A DNA stretch of 64,000 nucleotides, taken from contig NC_088708.1 in the NCBI RefSeq assembly GCF_963576615.1, positions 29,519,191-29,583,190 of the forward strand, written 5' to 3'. The notes under the pieces are model-generated. The model was not told the origin of the DNA. It searched no databases and worked only from the letters and a program-made list of their open reading frames with translations. Positions 12,781 through 25,500 of this stretch are shown here, in pieces (within the stretch, counting starts at the first letter, position 1; each line of letters starts with the position of its first letter). A program made the translations under genes and the position numbers. Origin of the DNA: Watersipora subatra. Lineage: Eukaryota > Bryozoa > Gymnolaemata > Cheilostomatida > Watersiporidae.

Positions 12781-13149
12781 GTAAATATTGCAATGAAACA
12801 ATAATTGTTACATAATCAGCTTAACAGAGGACTGATTTATCAACAAGTTTCCGATCCAATATTTTTAGTTGATTGGGTGATTGAGTTTTTAACCAAATCT
12901 AGTTAGATAACCACACACAGCTTGCGTGACCTTGCTTTAAGATGCTGCTGTATACCCACTCTATAGCGAATCAACCTTCTAATACATTTCTTATATTTAA
13001 ACTAGCGACAAGCATAGACATAGATATCAGTTGATAAAACCATTGTTATAAAACATCATTAGTAAAACTCGTTAACACAAGACTTGTCAACAAAATGCTG
13101 CTCTGTTGAACTTATACGAATGAATAAGTCTTTCAAAGAAAAATGAAAC

Positions 13150-13155
13150 TTTATT
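13150..13155 (-). promoter_or_regulatory. Candidate polyadenylation signal of the RGM-like gene
   Basis: AATAAA on the minus strand, 224 bp beyond the stop codon of the large gene. It is the nearest clear hexamer I see. No other feature was recognised between 12781 and 13378. Confidence 0.4.
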
Positions 13156-13378
13156 ATAAAAAACAAGCGGCTTAAAAGTCATACAATATTTAGAGCAAAT
13201 CTTTAAGAACTTGTAAAGCTAGTGAAAAATCAGGTTCTTAAAAAATTGAAATTGTACAGCAAACCACCAAAAGCTACGCGGTGTAGAAGTACACTAATTA
13301 TAAAAGCTATAGCGAAGTAAAGACTAATACAATATAGTCGAGCAGCTTAGCTCCGTATGGAAGATATGGTTGTGGGAA

Positions 13379-13582
13379 CTAGCGGACAAGCAGCAGCGAG
13401 GTGAGAAGCATACAGGTAGTGGATAGTAAAACGTGGCCAGCTGAACTATCTGTACCATCTGTACTAGATGGAGCGACAACCGTTGTTGTCTCATCCAAAT
13501 CAGGCAGCCAAATGGTTATCTTAACATCATCTTCAACAATAACCTCTTCCACTGCTATCGCCCCACTGTGAGCTTCCCCAAC
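13379..13582 (-). CDS. RGM-like gene exon 26 (GPI tail, stop)
   Basis: Phase 0 start after acceptor TGCATTAG; 67 residues and TAG at 13379-13381. The acidic stretch EEVIVEDDVKITIW is followed by a Thr/Ser-rich stalk, small residues SSAG near 1135-1138, and a hydrophobic end VLLSTTCMLLTSLLLVR with nothing charged but the final Arg. This is the expected shape of a GPI-attachment signal. Confidence 0.8.
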   Translation of the reverse strand, partial: VGEAHSGAIAVEEVIVEDDVKITIWLPDLDETTTVVAPSSTDGTDSSAGHVLLSTTCMLLTSLLLVR

Positions 13583-16500
13583 CTAATGCAGACAGTAAAC
13601 TCAGTGTAAATTGATGCCCAGTATTGGTACAATACCATGTATAGCTGTTTTACAAAGCTGAGTCTACTATAACAAAGAATGCAAAACGTTGCAGTCTTAG
13701 CATTTGCTAGTGAGCATAGACTGGTGACCTCTATTATTAATGGGTGCCATGACTGCTGTCCTCAACTGACCAGTACCTTGGCTAAAGGAAACTATTTTTA
13801 AACTCATTTTGATGTTCATAGCACGCTATTCATCATTGCAACTTCGACTCTAGATCAAAAATATCAAAGGCCTGTTGGAAGGTTACTGTATATACAACAC
13901 ACTATTATCCAGATAATGGCATCTAGAGTATTGTATGAGTATACAACCCAGTATTATTCAGATAATGCCATCTATAGTAGAAGACTATATGCAACACGAT
14001 ATTATCCTGATAACGCCATATAGAGTACTGTATATACAACACTCTATTATCCAGATAATGGCATCTAGAGTATTGTATGAGTATACAACCCAGTATTATC
14101 CAGATAATGCCATCTATAGTAGAAGACTATATACAACACAGTATTATCCTGATAATGCCATATAGAGTACTGTATATACAACACACTATTAGACAGATAA
14201 TGCCATCTAGACAACAGTATCTGAACACTGCAATTATGCTTTCATATTAGAGGTTGGTTATAAAAGTTTATAAATGAAAACCGGATATAATTTGTTATTA
14301 TTATCATGTTTTATTGTTCTATAAGATTTACGGTGTGTGTGAAGGAGTTAAACAAGTACGTTATTTAGATGTTAGCTTGTCACCTGGTGTAGTCATTAGA
14401 TAGGTATTCACCAAACTTACTCTTAATTGACCTACTTAAGGGTAAGGCCAGTTTAGCAGATTTTTCTTGACATCGTATCTTTTGGCTGTGAAAATAGAGT
14501 TACATAATGCTAGAAATCGTAAAGGGGCCATATTAACTTACTTGTAAGTCCTCCAGAGTGAAACAGTCATATGTACACTCTTCCCGAAGTATTTCAGGGA
14601 TTTCAAGACAGGCTGCTTGGCATTCATCAAATGTTACCGTCGATCTTTTGCGACGCCTGCCTGTAAAGCATGAGAATCATTTGACCATTCTAGAACATTC
14701 TAGAACATTCTTTTACTTCTGCTGCAGGTGTAAAATCTGTTAGTATATGTTTTTTTAAGTTTGATCATGACCTATTGTAACGCCACTAATCATAACTATT
14801 ACTCTCTGTTGATACTCACAATGACTCTCTACTAACCACTACTATTACTCACTGTGACTCTCTACTGGTTATAACTATTACTCTCTGTTGATATTCAGCG
14901 TGACACTCTACTGGTCATAGCTATTGCTCTCTGTTGATACTCACTGTGACTCTCTACTGGTCATAACTATTACTCTCTGTTGATACTCACTTTGACTCTC
15001 TACTGGTCATAACTATTACTCTCTGTTGATACTCACTTTGACTCTTTACTGGTCACTACTATTACTCTCTGTTGATACACACTGTGACTCTCTACTGGTC
15101 ATAACTATTACTCTCTGTTGATACTCACTTTCACTCTTTACTGGTCACTACTATTACTCTCTGTTGATACTCACTGTGACTCTCTACTGGTCATAACTAT
15201 TACTCTCTGTTAATACTCACAGTGACTCTCTACAGGTTATAACTATTACTCTTTGTTGATACTCAGCATGACTCTCTACTGCTTATAACTATTAATCTCT
15301 GTCGATACTCACTGTCACTTTCACTGGTTACTGCAGCATTGGCATTGAGCTCTGTGATGTCAACAGCAGAAGAACCGCACCCGGCAATCAAAAGTCCAGT
15401 TGCAGTCTCGGCATAGCTCCGTGATGTTCTCATCACCATGTTGAAAAAATCACTAAAATGCAAATGAATGAATAATAACACAAACAAATGTATTTACCTA
15501 GTGTTCTCAAACATAGCATATTAAATATATTACAAATACTGCTTGTTTCGTAATTTGAGAACAAGTACGCTGACCTATAAAGTTTGAACATTCTTGTCGA
15601 TAAACTAAAAGTTAAGAGATTGAAGTGGCTCACAAGGTAAAAGAAGATTAAGTACGGACCAGACAGCTGTCTTACATGACGGTATAAACAATAGATTCTC
15701 TTGAATGCACATAAATCATCACCTTGCCTTGCCGCTGTAACAGAAGCTTACACAATGCTGCTCCGCTAGAGTTACATCGACCAGGTATATAGAGAAAGAT
15801 ATTTGAAAAGGTATGCCATAGTTACGCTAAGTGACAAAGAGACCGCGGCAAGCAACTATGACTTCAGTAAAAAAGAAGACAACTTCATCATATTAACAAT
15901 AAACTATTGTAATAATAATAGTAATAACAATGGTGAATTAGCTTTAATCTACAAATATCTGCTTAGTTTCTGAAACTTTAATGAACTATGAACTCTGGCA
16001 GGGCAAAAGTCTGACTCTAGCTACAGCTAGAAGCTAAGGAAATAAGTACTGGCAGAATATTGACATCCAACAGCTAAAAATCCTCACAAAAACAAGTATA
16101 ATATGCAAGGTAACTACGTCAATGGAAGGGTGAACCATCCAGACCTTGGTGAAAGCCAAACAGGATCGGTCATCACCAGACTAGTGGCAGAAAAGAGGCA
16201 GCTCGGCAGCGAAGAAGCTCTCGAAAGAAAATGTTAATACAATCACACTGAGCAGACGCTGCGATAGCTCAAGACTTTTCTACGATTATTGTGAGTCCAT
16301 ATTTTTCTTTATCTGCAAAGTTCTATGAAGTATTTAATCTTTTAGTGTCATTAATAAGATAACTAATATTGTTGCTTGTTATACTTTGAGACTATTTGTT
16401 GCAAATCCTGTGTAATAGCTTCAGTGTGCATATTATTATATAAAATGACACGAGTAAAGTTTTGTTAAATATTACAGATGCATCTATCACTATGATGCAT

Positions 16501-19500
16501 GTTTTTATGTTTAGCTTGCACGCGCTTTGAAACGAGGCTATCACTGGTCAGGTTCTGATTACTTCATGCGTAATCCAAAAATTTTCAAAATTTTCTTTAT
16601 TTAGGCACTTCTTTAATGCAGTAGACACATATAGCACAGATAGCATTACACATGACTGTAATGCAGTAGACACATATAGCACAGATAGCATTACACATGA
16701 CTGTAATGCAGTAGACACATATAGCACAGATAGCATTACACATGACTGTAATGCAGTAGACACATATAGCACAGATAGCATTACACATGACTGTAATGCA
16801 GTAGACACATATAGCACAGATAGCATTACACATGACTGTAATGCAGTAGACACATATAGCACAGATAGCATTACACATGACTGTAATGCAGTAGACACAT
16901 ATAGCACAGATAGCATTACACATGACTGTTTGCAACATTTAGGTTTAGTCCGATTTATATAGAAACTTTTCATTATTTTGGCCTCAATATGTCTGAGTTT
17001 GAGTTATTATTTGGCGTTCAATTAGCATTCATAAAATGCATCTGTTCGAGATAAATTCCCTTACTTGAATCCCTGAATGGCAATGAATGTTCCAGAATTG
17101 ACGTTTTGAATGACGACAGTCTTTCCATTGTCTCTCGTTTCTATGAAGATAGAAAACTGGCCAACAACAACATCTGTCTCTCCGCTATCAAACGCAGGTT
17201 TGATAGCTCCGTCTTTAATTGTATAGTTGAGCACAGATGCATCTGTGTAAGCCGCCCCGGGTGCCCAGACCTTGAAGTATATCTACAAAACAAGCAACAG
17301 ATTGCACATTGTTGGAAAAGGCTTACATATCGCATACTTGTATTTTGGCAGGAGTTGTTTAGCCTTGTGAAGAATGGTCTACATGAGAGTACATATATAC
17401 GCATATACATGCATATGCAGGTTGACAAACAATATCTTAAGAACAAAGTGCTGTCAAAGTATGAGAGCATTTTTTAAAAATCTTATTTGAAATACTAAAA
17501 ATATTAAAGTCATCGAAAACCTGACAAACTTAGCTATACACCTTTAAATCATTTCTGAACTAAGATAGTTGATTGTGTTATTAACTTATTATTATTATCT
17601 CTTTTATTATTATTGCAATTATTACCTTTTACTATCATTAGCGTTATTAGTATTGTTACCATTAGCGTTATTAGTATTGTTATTATTAGTGTTATTATTA
17701 TTGTTACCATTAGCGTTATTAGTATTGTTACCATTAGCGTTATTATTATTGTTACCATTAGCGTTATTAGTATTGTTACCATTAGCGTTATTAGTATTGT
17801 TATCATTAGCGTTATTACTATTGTTATCATTAGCGTTATTAGTATTGTTTTCATTAGCGTTATTAGTATTGTTATCATTAGCGTTATTAGTATTGTTTTC
17901 ATTAGCGTTATTAGTATTGTTATCATTAGCGTTATTAGTATTGTTATCATTAGCGTTATTAGTACTGTTATCATTAGCGTTATTAGTATTGTTATCATTA
18001 GCGTTATTAGCATTGTTTTCATTAGCGTTATTAGTATTGTTATCATTAGCGTTATTAGTATTGTTACCATTAGCGTTATTAGTATTGTTACCATTAGCGT
18101 TATTAGTATTGTTTTCATTAGCGTTATTAGTATTGTTATGATTAGCGTTATTAGTATTGTTATCATTAGCATTATTAGTATTGTTACCATTAGCGTTATT
18201 AGTACTGTTATCATTAGCGTTATTACTATTGTTATCATTAGCGTTATTATTATTGTTATTATTAGCGTTATTAGTATTGTTATTATTAGCGTTATTAGTA
18301 TTGTTACCATTAGCGTTATTAGTATTGTTACCATTAGCGTTATTAGTATTGTTACCATTAGCGTTATTAGTATTGTTACCATTAGCGTTATTAGTATTGT
18401 TACCATTAGCGTTATTAGTATTGTTACCATTAGCGTTATTAGTATTGTTACCATTAGCGTTATTAGTATTGTTACCATTAGCGTTATTAGTATTGTTATT
18501 ATTAGCGTTATTATTATTGTTACCATTAGCGTTATTAGTATTGTTATTATTAGCGTTATTATTATTGTTACCATTAGCGTTATTAGTATTGTTACCATTA
18601 GCGTTATTAGTATTGTTACCATTAGCGTTATTAGTATTGTTATCATTAGCGTTATTAGTATTGTTATCATTAGCGTTATTAGTACTGTTATCATTAGCGT
18701 TATTAGTATTGTTATCATTAGCGTTATTAGTATTGTTTTCATTAGCGTTATTAGTATTGTTATTATTAGCGTTATTAGTATTGTTATTATTAGCGTTATT
18801 AGTATTGTTATCATTAGCGTTATTAGTATTGTTACCATTAGCGTTATTAGTATTGTTATCATTAGCGTTATTAGTATTGTTATCATTAGCGTTATTAGTA
18901 CTGTTATCATTAGCGTTATTAGTATTGTTATCATTAGCGTTATTAGTATTGTTTTCATTAGCGTTATTAGTATTGTTATTATTAGCGTTATTAGTATTGT
19001 TATTATTAGCGTTATTAGTATTGTTATCATTAGCGTTATTAGTATTGTTATCATTAGCGTTATTAGTATTGTTATCATTAGCGTTATTAGTATTGTTATC
19101 ATTAGCGTTATTAGTATTGTTTTCATTAGCGTTATTAGTATTGTTATCATTAGCATTATTATTATTGTTACCATTAGCGTTATTAGTATTGTTACCATTA
19201 GCGTTATTAGTATTGTTACCATTAGCGTTATTAGTATTGTTACCATTAGCGTTATTAGTATTGTTACCATTAGCGTTATTAGTATTGTTACCATTAGCGT
19301 TATTAGTATTGTTACCATTAGCGTTATTAGTATTGTTACCATTAGCGTTATTAGTATTGTTACCATTAGCGTTATTAGTATTGTTACCATTAGCGTTATT
19401 AGTATTGTTACCATTAGCGTTATTAGTATTGTTACCATTAGCGTTATTAGTATTGTTACCATTAGCGTTATTAGTATTGTTACCATTAGCGTTATTAGTA

Positions 19501-22500
19501 TTGTTACCATTAGCGTTATTAGTATTGTTATCATTAGCGTTATTAGTATTGTTACCATTAGCGTTATTAGTATTGTTACCATTAGCGTTATTATTATTGT
19601 TACCATTAGCGTTATTAGTATTGTTACCATTAGCGTTATTAGTATTGTTATCATTAGCGTTATTAGTATTGTTACCATTAGCGTTATTAGTATTGTTTTT
19701 ATTAGCGTTATTATTATTGTTACCATTAGCGTTATTAGTATTGTTATTATTAGCGTTATTATTATTGTTACCATTAGCGTTATTAGTATTGTTATCATTA
19801 GCGTTATTAGTATTGTTATCATTAGCGTTATTAGTACTGTTATCATTAGCGTTATTAGTATTGTTATCATTAGCGTTATTAGTATTGTTTTCATTAGTGT
19901 TATTAGTATTGTTATCATTAGCGTTATTAGTATTGTTATCATTAGCGTTATTAGTATTGTTATCATTAGCGTTATTAGTATTGTTTTCATTAGCGTTATT
20001 AGTATTGTTATCATTAGCATTATTATTATTGTTACCATTAGCGTTATTAGTATTGTTACCATTAGCGTTATTAGTATTGTTACCATTAGCGTTATTAGTA
20101 TTGTTTTCATTAGCGTTATTAGTATTGTTATCATTAGCGTTATTAGTATTGTTTTCATTAGCGTTATTAGTATTGTTATCATTAGCGTTATTAGTATTGT
20201 TATCATTAGCGTTATTAGTACTGTTATCATTAGCGTTATTAGTATTGTTATCATTAGCGTTATTAGCATTGTTTTCATTAGCGTTATTAGTATTGTTATC
20301 ATTAGCGTTATTAGTATTGTTACCATTAGCGTTATTAGTATTGTTACCATTAGCGTTATTAGTATTGTTTTCATTAGCGTTATTAGTATTGTTATGATTA
20401 GCGTTATTAGTATTGTTATCATTAGCATTATTAGTATTGTTATCATTAGCGTTATTATTATTGTTATTATTAGCGTTATTAGTATTGTTATTATTAGCGT
20501 TATTAGTATTGTTACCATTAGCGTTATTAGTATTGTTACCATTAGCGTTATTAGTATTGTTACCATTAGCGTTATTAGTATTGTTACCATTAGCGTTATT
20601 AGTATTGTTACCATTAGCGTTATTAGTATTGTTACCATTAGCGTTATTAGTATTGTTACCATTAGCGTTATTAGTATTGTTACCATTAGCGTTATTAGTA
20701 TTGTTATTATTAGCGTTATTATTATTGTTACCATTAGCGTTATTAGTATTGTTATTATTAGCGTTATTATTATTGTTACCATTAGCGTTATTAGTATTGT
20801 TACCATTAGCGTTATTAGTATTGTTACCATTAGCGTTATTAGTATTGTTATCATTAGCGTTATTAGTATTGTTATCATTAGCGTTATTAGTACTGTTATC
20901 ATTAGCGTTATTAGTATTGTTATCATTAGCGTTATTAGTATTGTTTTCATTAGCGTTATTAGTATTGTTATCATTAGCGTTATTAGTATTGTTATCATTA
21001 GCGTTATTAGTATTGTTATCATTAGCGTTATTAGTATTGTTTTCATTAGCGTTATTAGTATTGTTATCATTAGCATTATTATTATTGTTACCATTAGCGT
21101 TATTAGTATTGTTACCATTAGCGTTATTAGTATTGTTACCATTAGCGTTATTAGTATTGTTACCATTAGCGTTATTAGTATTGTTACCATTAGCGTTATT
21201 AGTATTGTTACCATTAGCGTTATTAGTATTGTTACCATTAGCGTTATTAGTATTGTTACCATTAGCGTTATTAGTATTGTTACCATTAGCGTTATTAGTA
21301 TTGTTACCATTAGCGTTATTAGTATTGTTACCATTAGCGTTATTAGTATTGTTACCATTAGCGTTATTAGTATTGTTACCATTAGCGTTATTAGTATTGT
21401 TACCATTAGCGTTATTAGTATTGTTATCATTAGCGTTATTAGTATTGTTATCATTAGCGTTATTAGTACTGTTATCATTAGCGTTATTAGTATTGTTATC
21501 ATTAGCGTTATTAGTATTGTTTTCATTAGTGTTATTAGTATTGTTATCATTAGCGTTATTAGTATTGTTACCATTAGCGTTATTAGTATTGTTACCATTA
21601 GCGTTATTATTATTGTTACCATTAGCGTTATTAGTATTGTTACCATTAGCGTTATTAGTATTGTTATCATTAGCGTTATTAGTATTGTTACCATTAGCGT
21701 TATTAGTATTGTTACCATTAGCGTTATTAGTATTGTTATCATTAGCGTTATTAGTATTGTTATCATTAGCGTTATTAGTACTGTTATCATTAGCGTTATT
21801 AGTATTGTTATCATTAGCGTTATTAGTATTGTTTTCATTAGTGTTATTAGTATTGTTATCATTAGCGTTATTAGTATTGTTATCATTAGCGTTATTAGTA
21901 TTGTTATCATTAGCGTTATTAGTATTGTTTTCATTAGCGTTATTAGTATTGTTATCATTAGCATTATTATTATTGTTACCATTAGCGTTATTAGTATTGT
22001 TACCATTAGCGTTATTAGTATTGTTACCATTAGCGTTATTAGTATTGTTACCATTAGCGTTATTAGTATTGTTACCATTAGCGTTATTAGTATTGTTACC
22101 ATTAGCGTTATTAGTATTGTTACCATTAGCGTTATTAGTATTGTTACCATTAGCGTTATTAGTATTGTTACCATTAGCGTTATTAGTATTGTTACCATTA
22201 GCGTTATTAGTATTGTTACCATTAGCGTTATTAGTATTGTTACCATTAGCGTTATTAGTATTGTTACCATTAGCGTTATTAGTATTGTTACCATTAGCGT
22301 TATTAGTATTGTTACCATTAGCGTTATTAGTATTGTTATCATTAGCGTTATTAGTATTGTTACCATTAGCGTTATTAGTATTGTTACCATTAGCGTTATT
22401 ATTATTGTTACCATTAGCGTTATTAGTATTGTTACCATTAGCGTTATTAGTATTGTTATCATTAGCGTTATTAGTATTGTTACCATTAGCGTTATTAGTA

Positions 22501-25500
22501 TTGTTACCATTAGCGTTATTATTATTGTTACCATTAGCGTTATTAGTATTGTTACCATTAGCGTTATTAGTATTGTTACCATTAGCGTTATTAGTATTGT
22601 TACCATTAGCGTTATTATTATTGTTACCATTAGCGTTATTAGTATTGTTACCATTAGCGTTATTAGTATTGTTATCATTAGCGTTATTAGTATTGTTACC
22701 ATTAGCGTTATTAGTATTGTTACCATTAGCGTTATTATTATTGTTACCATTAGCGTTATTAGTATTGTTACCATTAGCGTTATTAGTATTGTTATCATTA
22801 GCGTTATTACTATTGTTATCATTAGCGTTATTAGTATTGTTATTATTAGCGTTATTAGTATTGTTATCATTAGCGTTATTAGTATTGTTATCATTAGCGT
22901 TATTAGTATTGTTATTATTAGTGTTATTAGTATTGTTATCATTAGTGTTATTAGTATTGTTATCATTAGCGTTATTAGTATTGTTATCATTAGCGTTATT
23001 AGTATTGTTATCATTAGCGTTATTAGCATTGTTATCATAAGCGTTATTAGCATTGTTATTATTAGTGTTACGGTATTAGTATTGATAGCATCACTGTTCT
23101 TAGTTTTATTATTATTGTTACTATTAATATTTGAATCTATAAAGATGAACTACTATTTGACGGAGATGCGGATATCAGTAATTGGTTGATCACTGATCAG
23201 CAGATCTGACTGCAAGTATTTCATCTACTGTGTAAACTTGCTAAATGTCTGACTCTAAATTAATGTCTGTGCTTCTAGGACAGATAGCAAATACATGTAT
23301 TTTATAAGGTACGTAAAAAATAGGCCTCACTTATTGATATATATAAATCTCAAAGTTTGTCGGTAGTTCATCTGTCCAGCTATAGCAATAAAGTTTTAGC
23401 CGTAGAAAATCTCTTCCGTACTACTGAAGATTGGAACTCACGACATTGAAATCACAAGACTACTAACAAGCGCGTGCGTAACAAGGCTAAACCGTTCTTG
23501 TCACATGAATTGCTCTTATCCAATACGACATGTATATATCTTTTTTCCGATTGCACACGCTAAATTATTAATTAATACAGTGCACCATCGGCTTACGATG
23601 TCTCTGCTATGACTTTTTCATCTTACTATATGGAACACACTGCTTTTTCGTCCCATTCAAAGTCAATTTTTTTAGACTTCCTTTTCCGCCATATGATATT
23701 AACCAAAATTCTTTTCAAAATTAAAATTTGGCAATCGATGTAGTGACTACGATGAAACGACAAAAGTCTCTCTCGTAAGGCATGAAAAAGATTTTCAGCG
23801 TTATTCATTATAAGTTATAGTAAAAACAAAACCGAAAACGGCTACATGTAGGCGATAAAACTTTAGCTGATGACAAATTTTAAATTTAGTAAAATACATC
23901 CTAAAACTTAGCTAAAAGTATGTGTTTCGTAAGCTAAATTAATTTCAGTTAAATTTAAAGTTTATGTTATATATCTGTCTCGAAGGTAACTCCCTACGGT
24001 ACGTACTGCACTAGTACACTGTAATGTTACATTTTATTGCAGATCATAACCACTAAATACACTAAAGTTACTGTAGGTAACTATATATTTACTAAGATTA
24101 ACATATTGTTTTGTTACTAATTTTTAATATGTACAGTTCATATATAAAATTTTGATGATTTTTACTAAAGGGCATTTGCATTAGATAATTACTATGGGTT
24201 TCTATACCACTCTATACAATATTTTCGCCTTACGATGCCTACACTGAAATGTATTAAAATCATATAATTGTATACCAAATAATTTTTCATTGTAACCGTA
24301 GCAAAACAGACTTAATTTAGCTAGTTATTTCACATTTACTGTACATTTAAACAACTTAAGAGTTGTTTTATTTTTTCTCTTTATCTATTTCAACTGCACA
24401 GAACACTTTTGTCATGATAGGAAGTTTGAAAGTTTGAATGGTAACTGTTTTTATATATTTAATAAAAATAAATTTTCTGTGCAAAGACTTTTTTTTCCTA
24501 GGCAATGCCGAGCATTCAGCCCCCATTCAGCTAGTTTGTATATATAAACTAATGTGTAAACATGAACAACTGAGCTGTCTTCTAGAACATCTAGAACATT
24601 CTTATATCATAAAACCTATTTAAATACTTTTGAATTTCCATGTTATTATTTTATTTAACTTACTTTCTTTTTTCTACATGGCTTGATTTACATTTGTCGG
24701 CATTAGTCAGTGAGATACAGTAAAGATAAAACCAAACCTTTCTTTTATATCAACTTAAAACAACAAACTAGCACCATTTGAATAATATTTAACAGAAGAT
24801 GAAAAGGATGTGCACCTCTTTGAGAACTGTAGCATTAGTGAACTCATTAGCAGCCACATTCTTTCCTTTTAATTCGAAGCGCGTTCCTTCTTCAGACAAG
24901 AAGTAGGTGGTAAGTCCATCAGCTTGGCAGTATGTAAATTTGGAGCCGTCCAGGATACGTATGTGGGGATCACCCACAACCCACATGCTCACTCTCTCTT
25001 TTGAGCCATAGTTCTGTGCAATAATACAGATGATATATTATAGCATACCAATATAACATAAATAGCATTCAAATACAGGTTTTACGGTGTGTATATATAC
25101 ATATATACGTATTTATATATATATACATCTCTATATATATATATATTTCACAAAGTTGGTATGTGCGTGTCCATCTATAGCTATTAAAATCTTGGAATTA
25201 AAATTCCACATTTTGATGGATAAGAACTCACGACAAATGCATTCGCATGTTATTTTATTCAAGCGCTCTACCACTGAGCTACATAAGGCATATTGACCAA
25301 AGAAGTTATCATATTCCGTATATCATATGCACACAATAATTATTTTAGCATTACGTCCACGCGTTACGATGCCCCTGTTAAGAAATATTTTTCGTAAGGT
25401 TCAATAACTATATCTTGGGTCAAGGCCAATTCTTTTCATGTGAACAATTATATTATCTCTGTGGGAAGAGCTTCGCCATTCTCTCACCGTTTGGTCAGGC

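Noticed and set aside
16614-16928. CRISPR-like array
   Set aside because: The repeats are contiguous without spacers, in an animal gene intron; ordinary minisatellite.
16548-16973. Minus-strand frame with seven repeats of a Cys/Val-rich peptide
   Set aside because: It is the 45-bp minisatellite, a multiple of three; no coding evidence outside the repeats.
17549-23189. Open frames of over 1800 codons on both strands
   Set aside because: They are the 24-bp array read in frame; only repeated Ile/Thr/Leu/Val strings, with no start context or non-repeat domain. They lie in an intron.
25213-25287. A tRNA gene on the minus strand
   Set aside because: Good A-box and fair B-box-like segments, but arms do not pair and the same segment recurs in other copies of an interspersed repeat.
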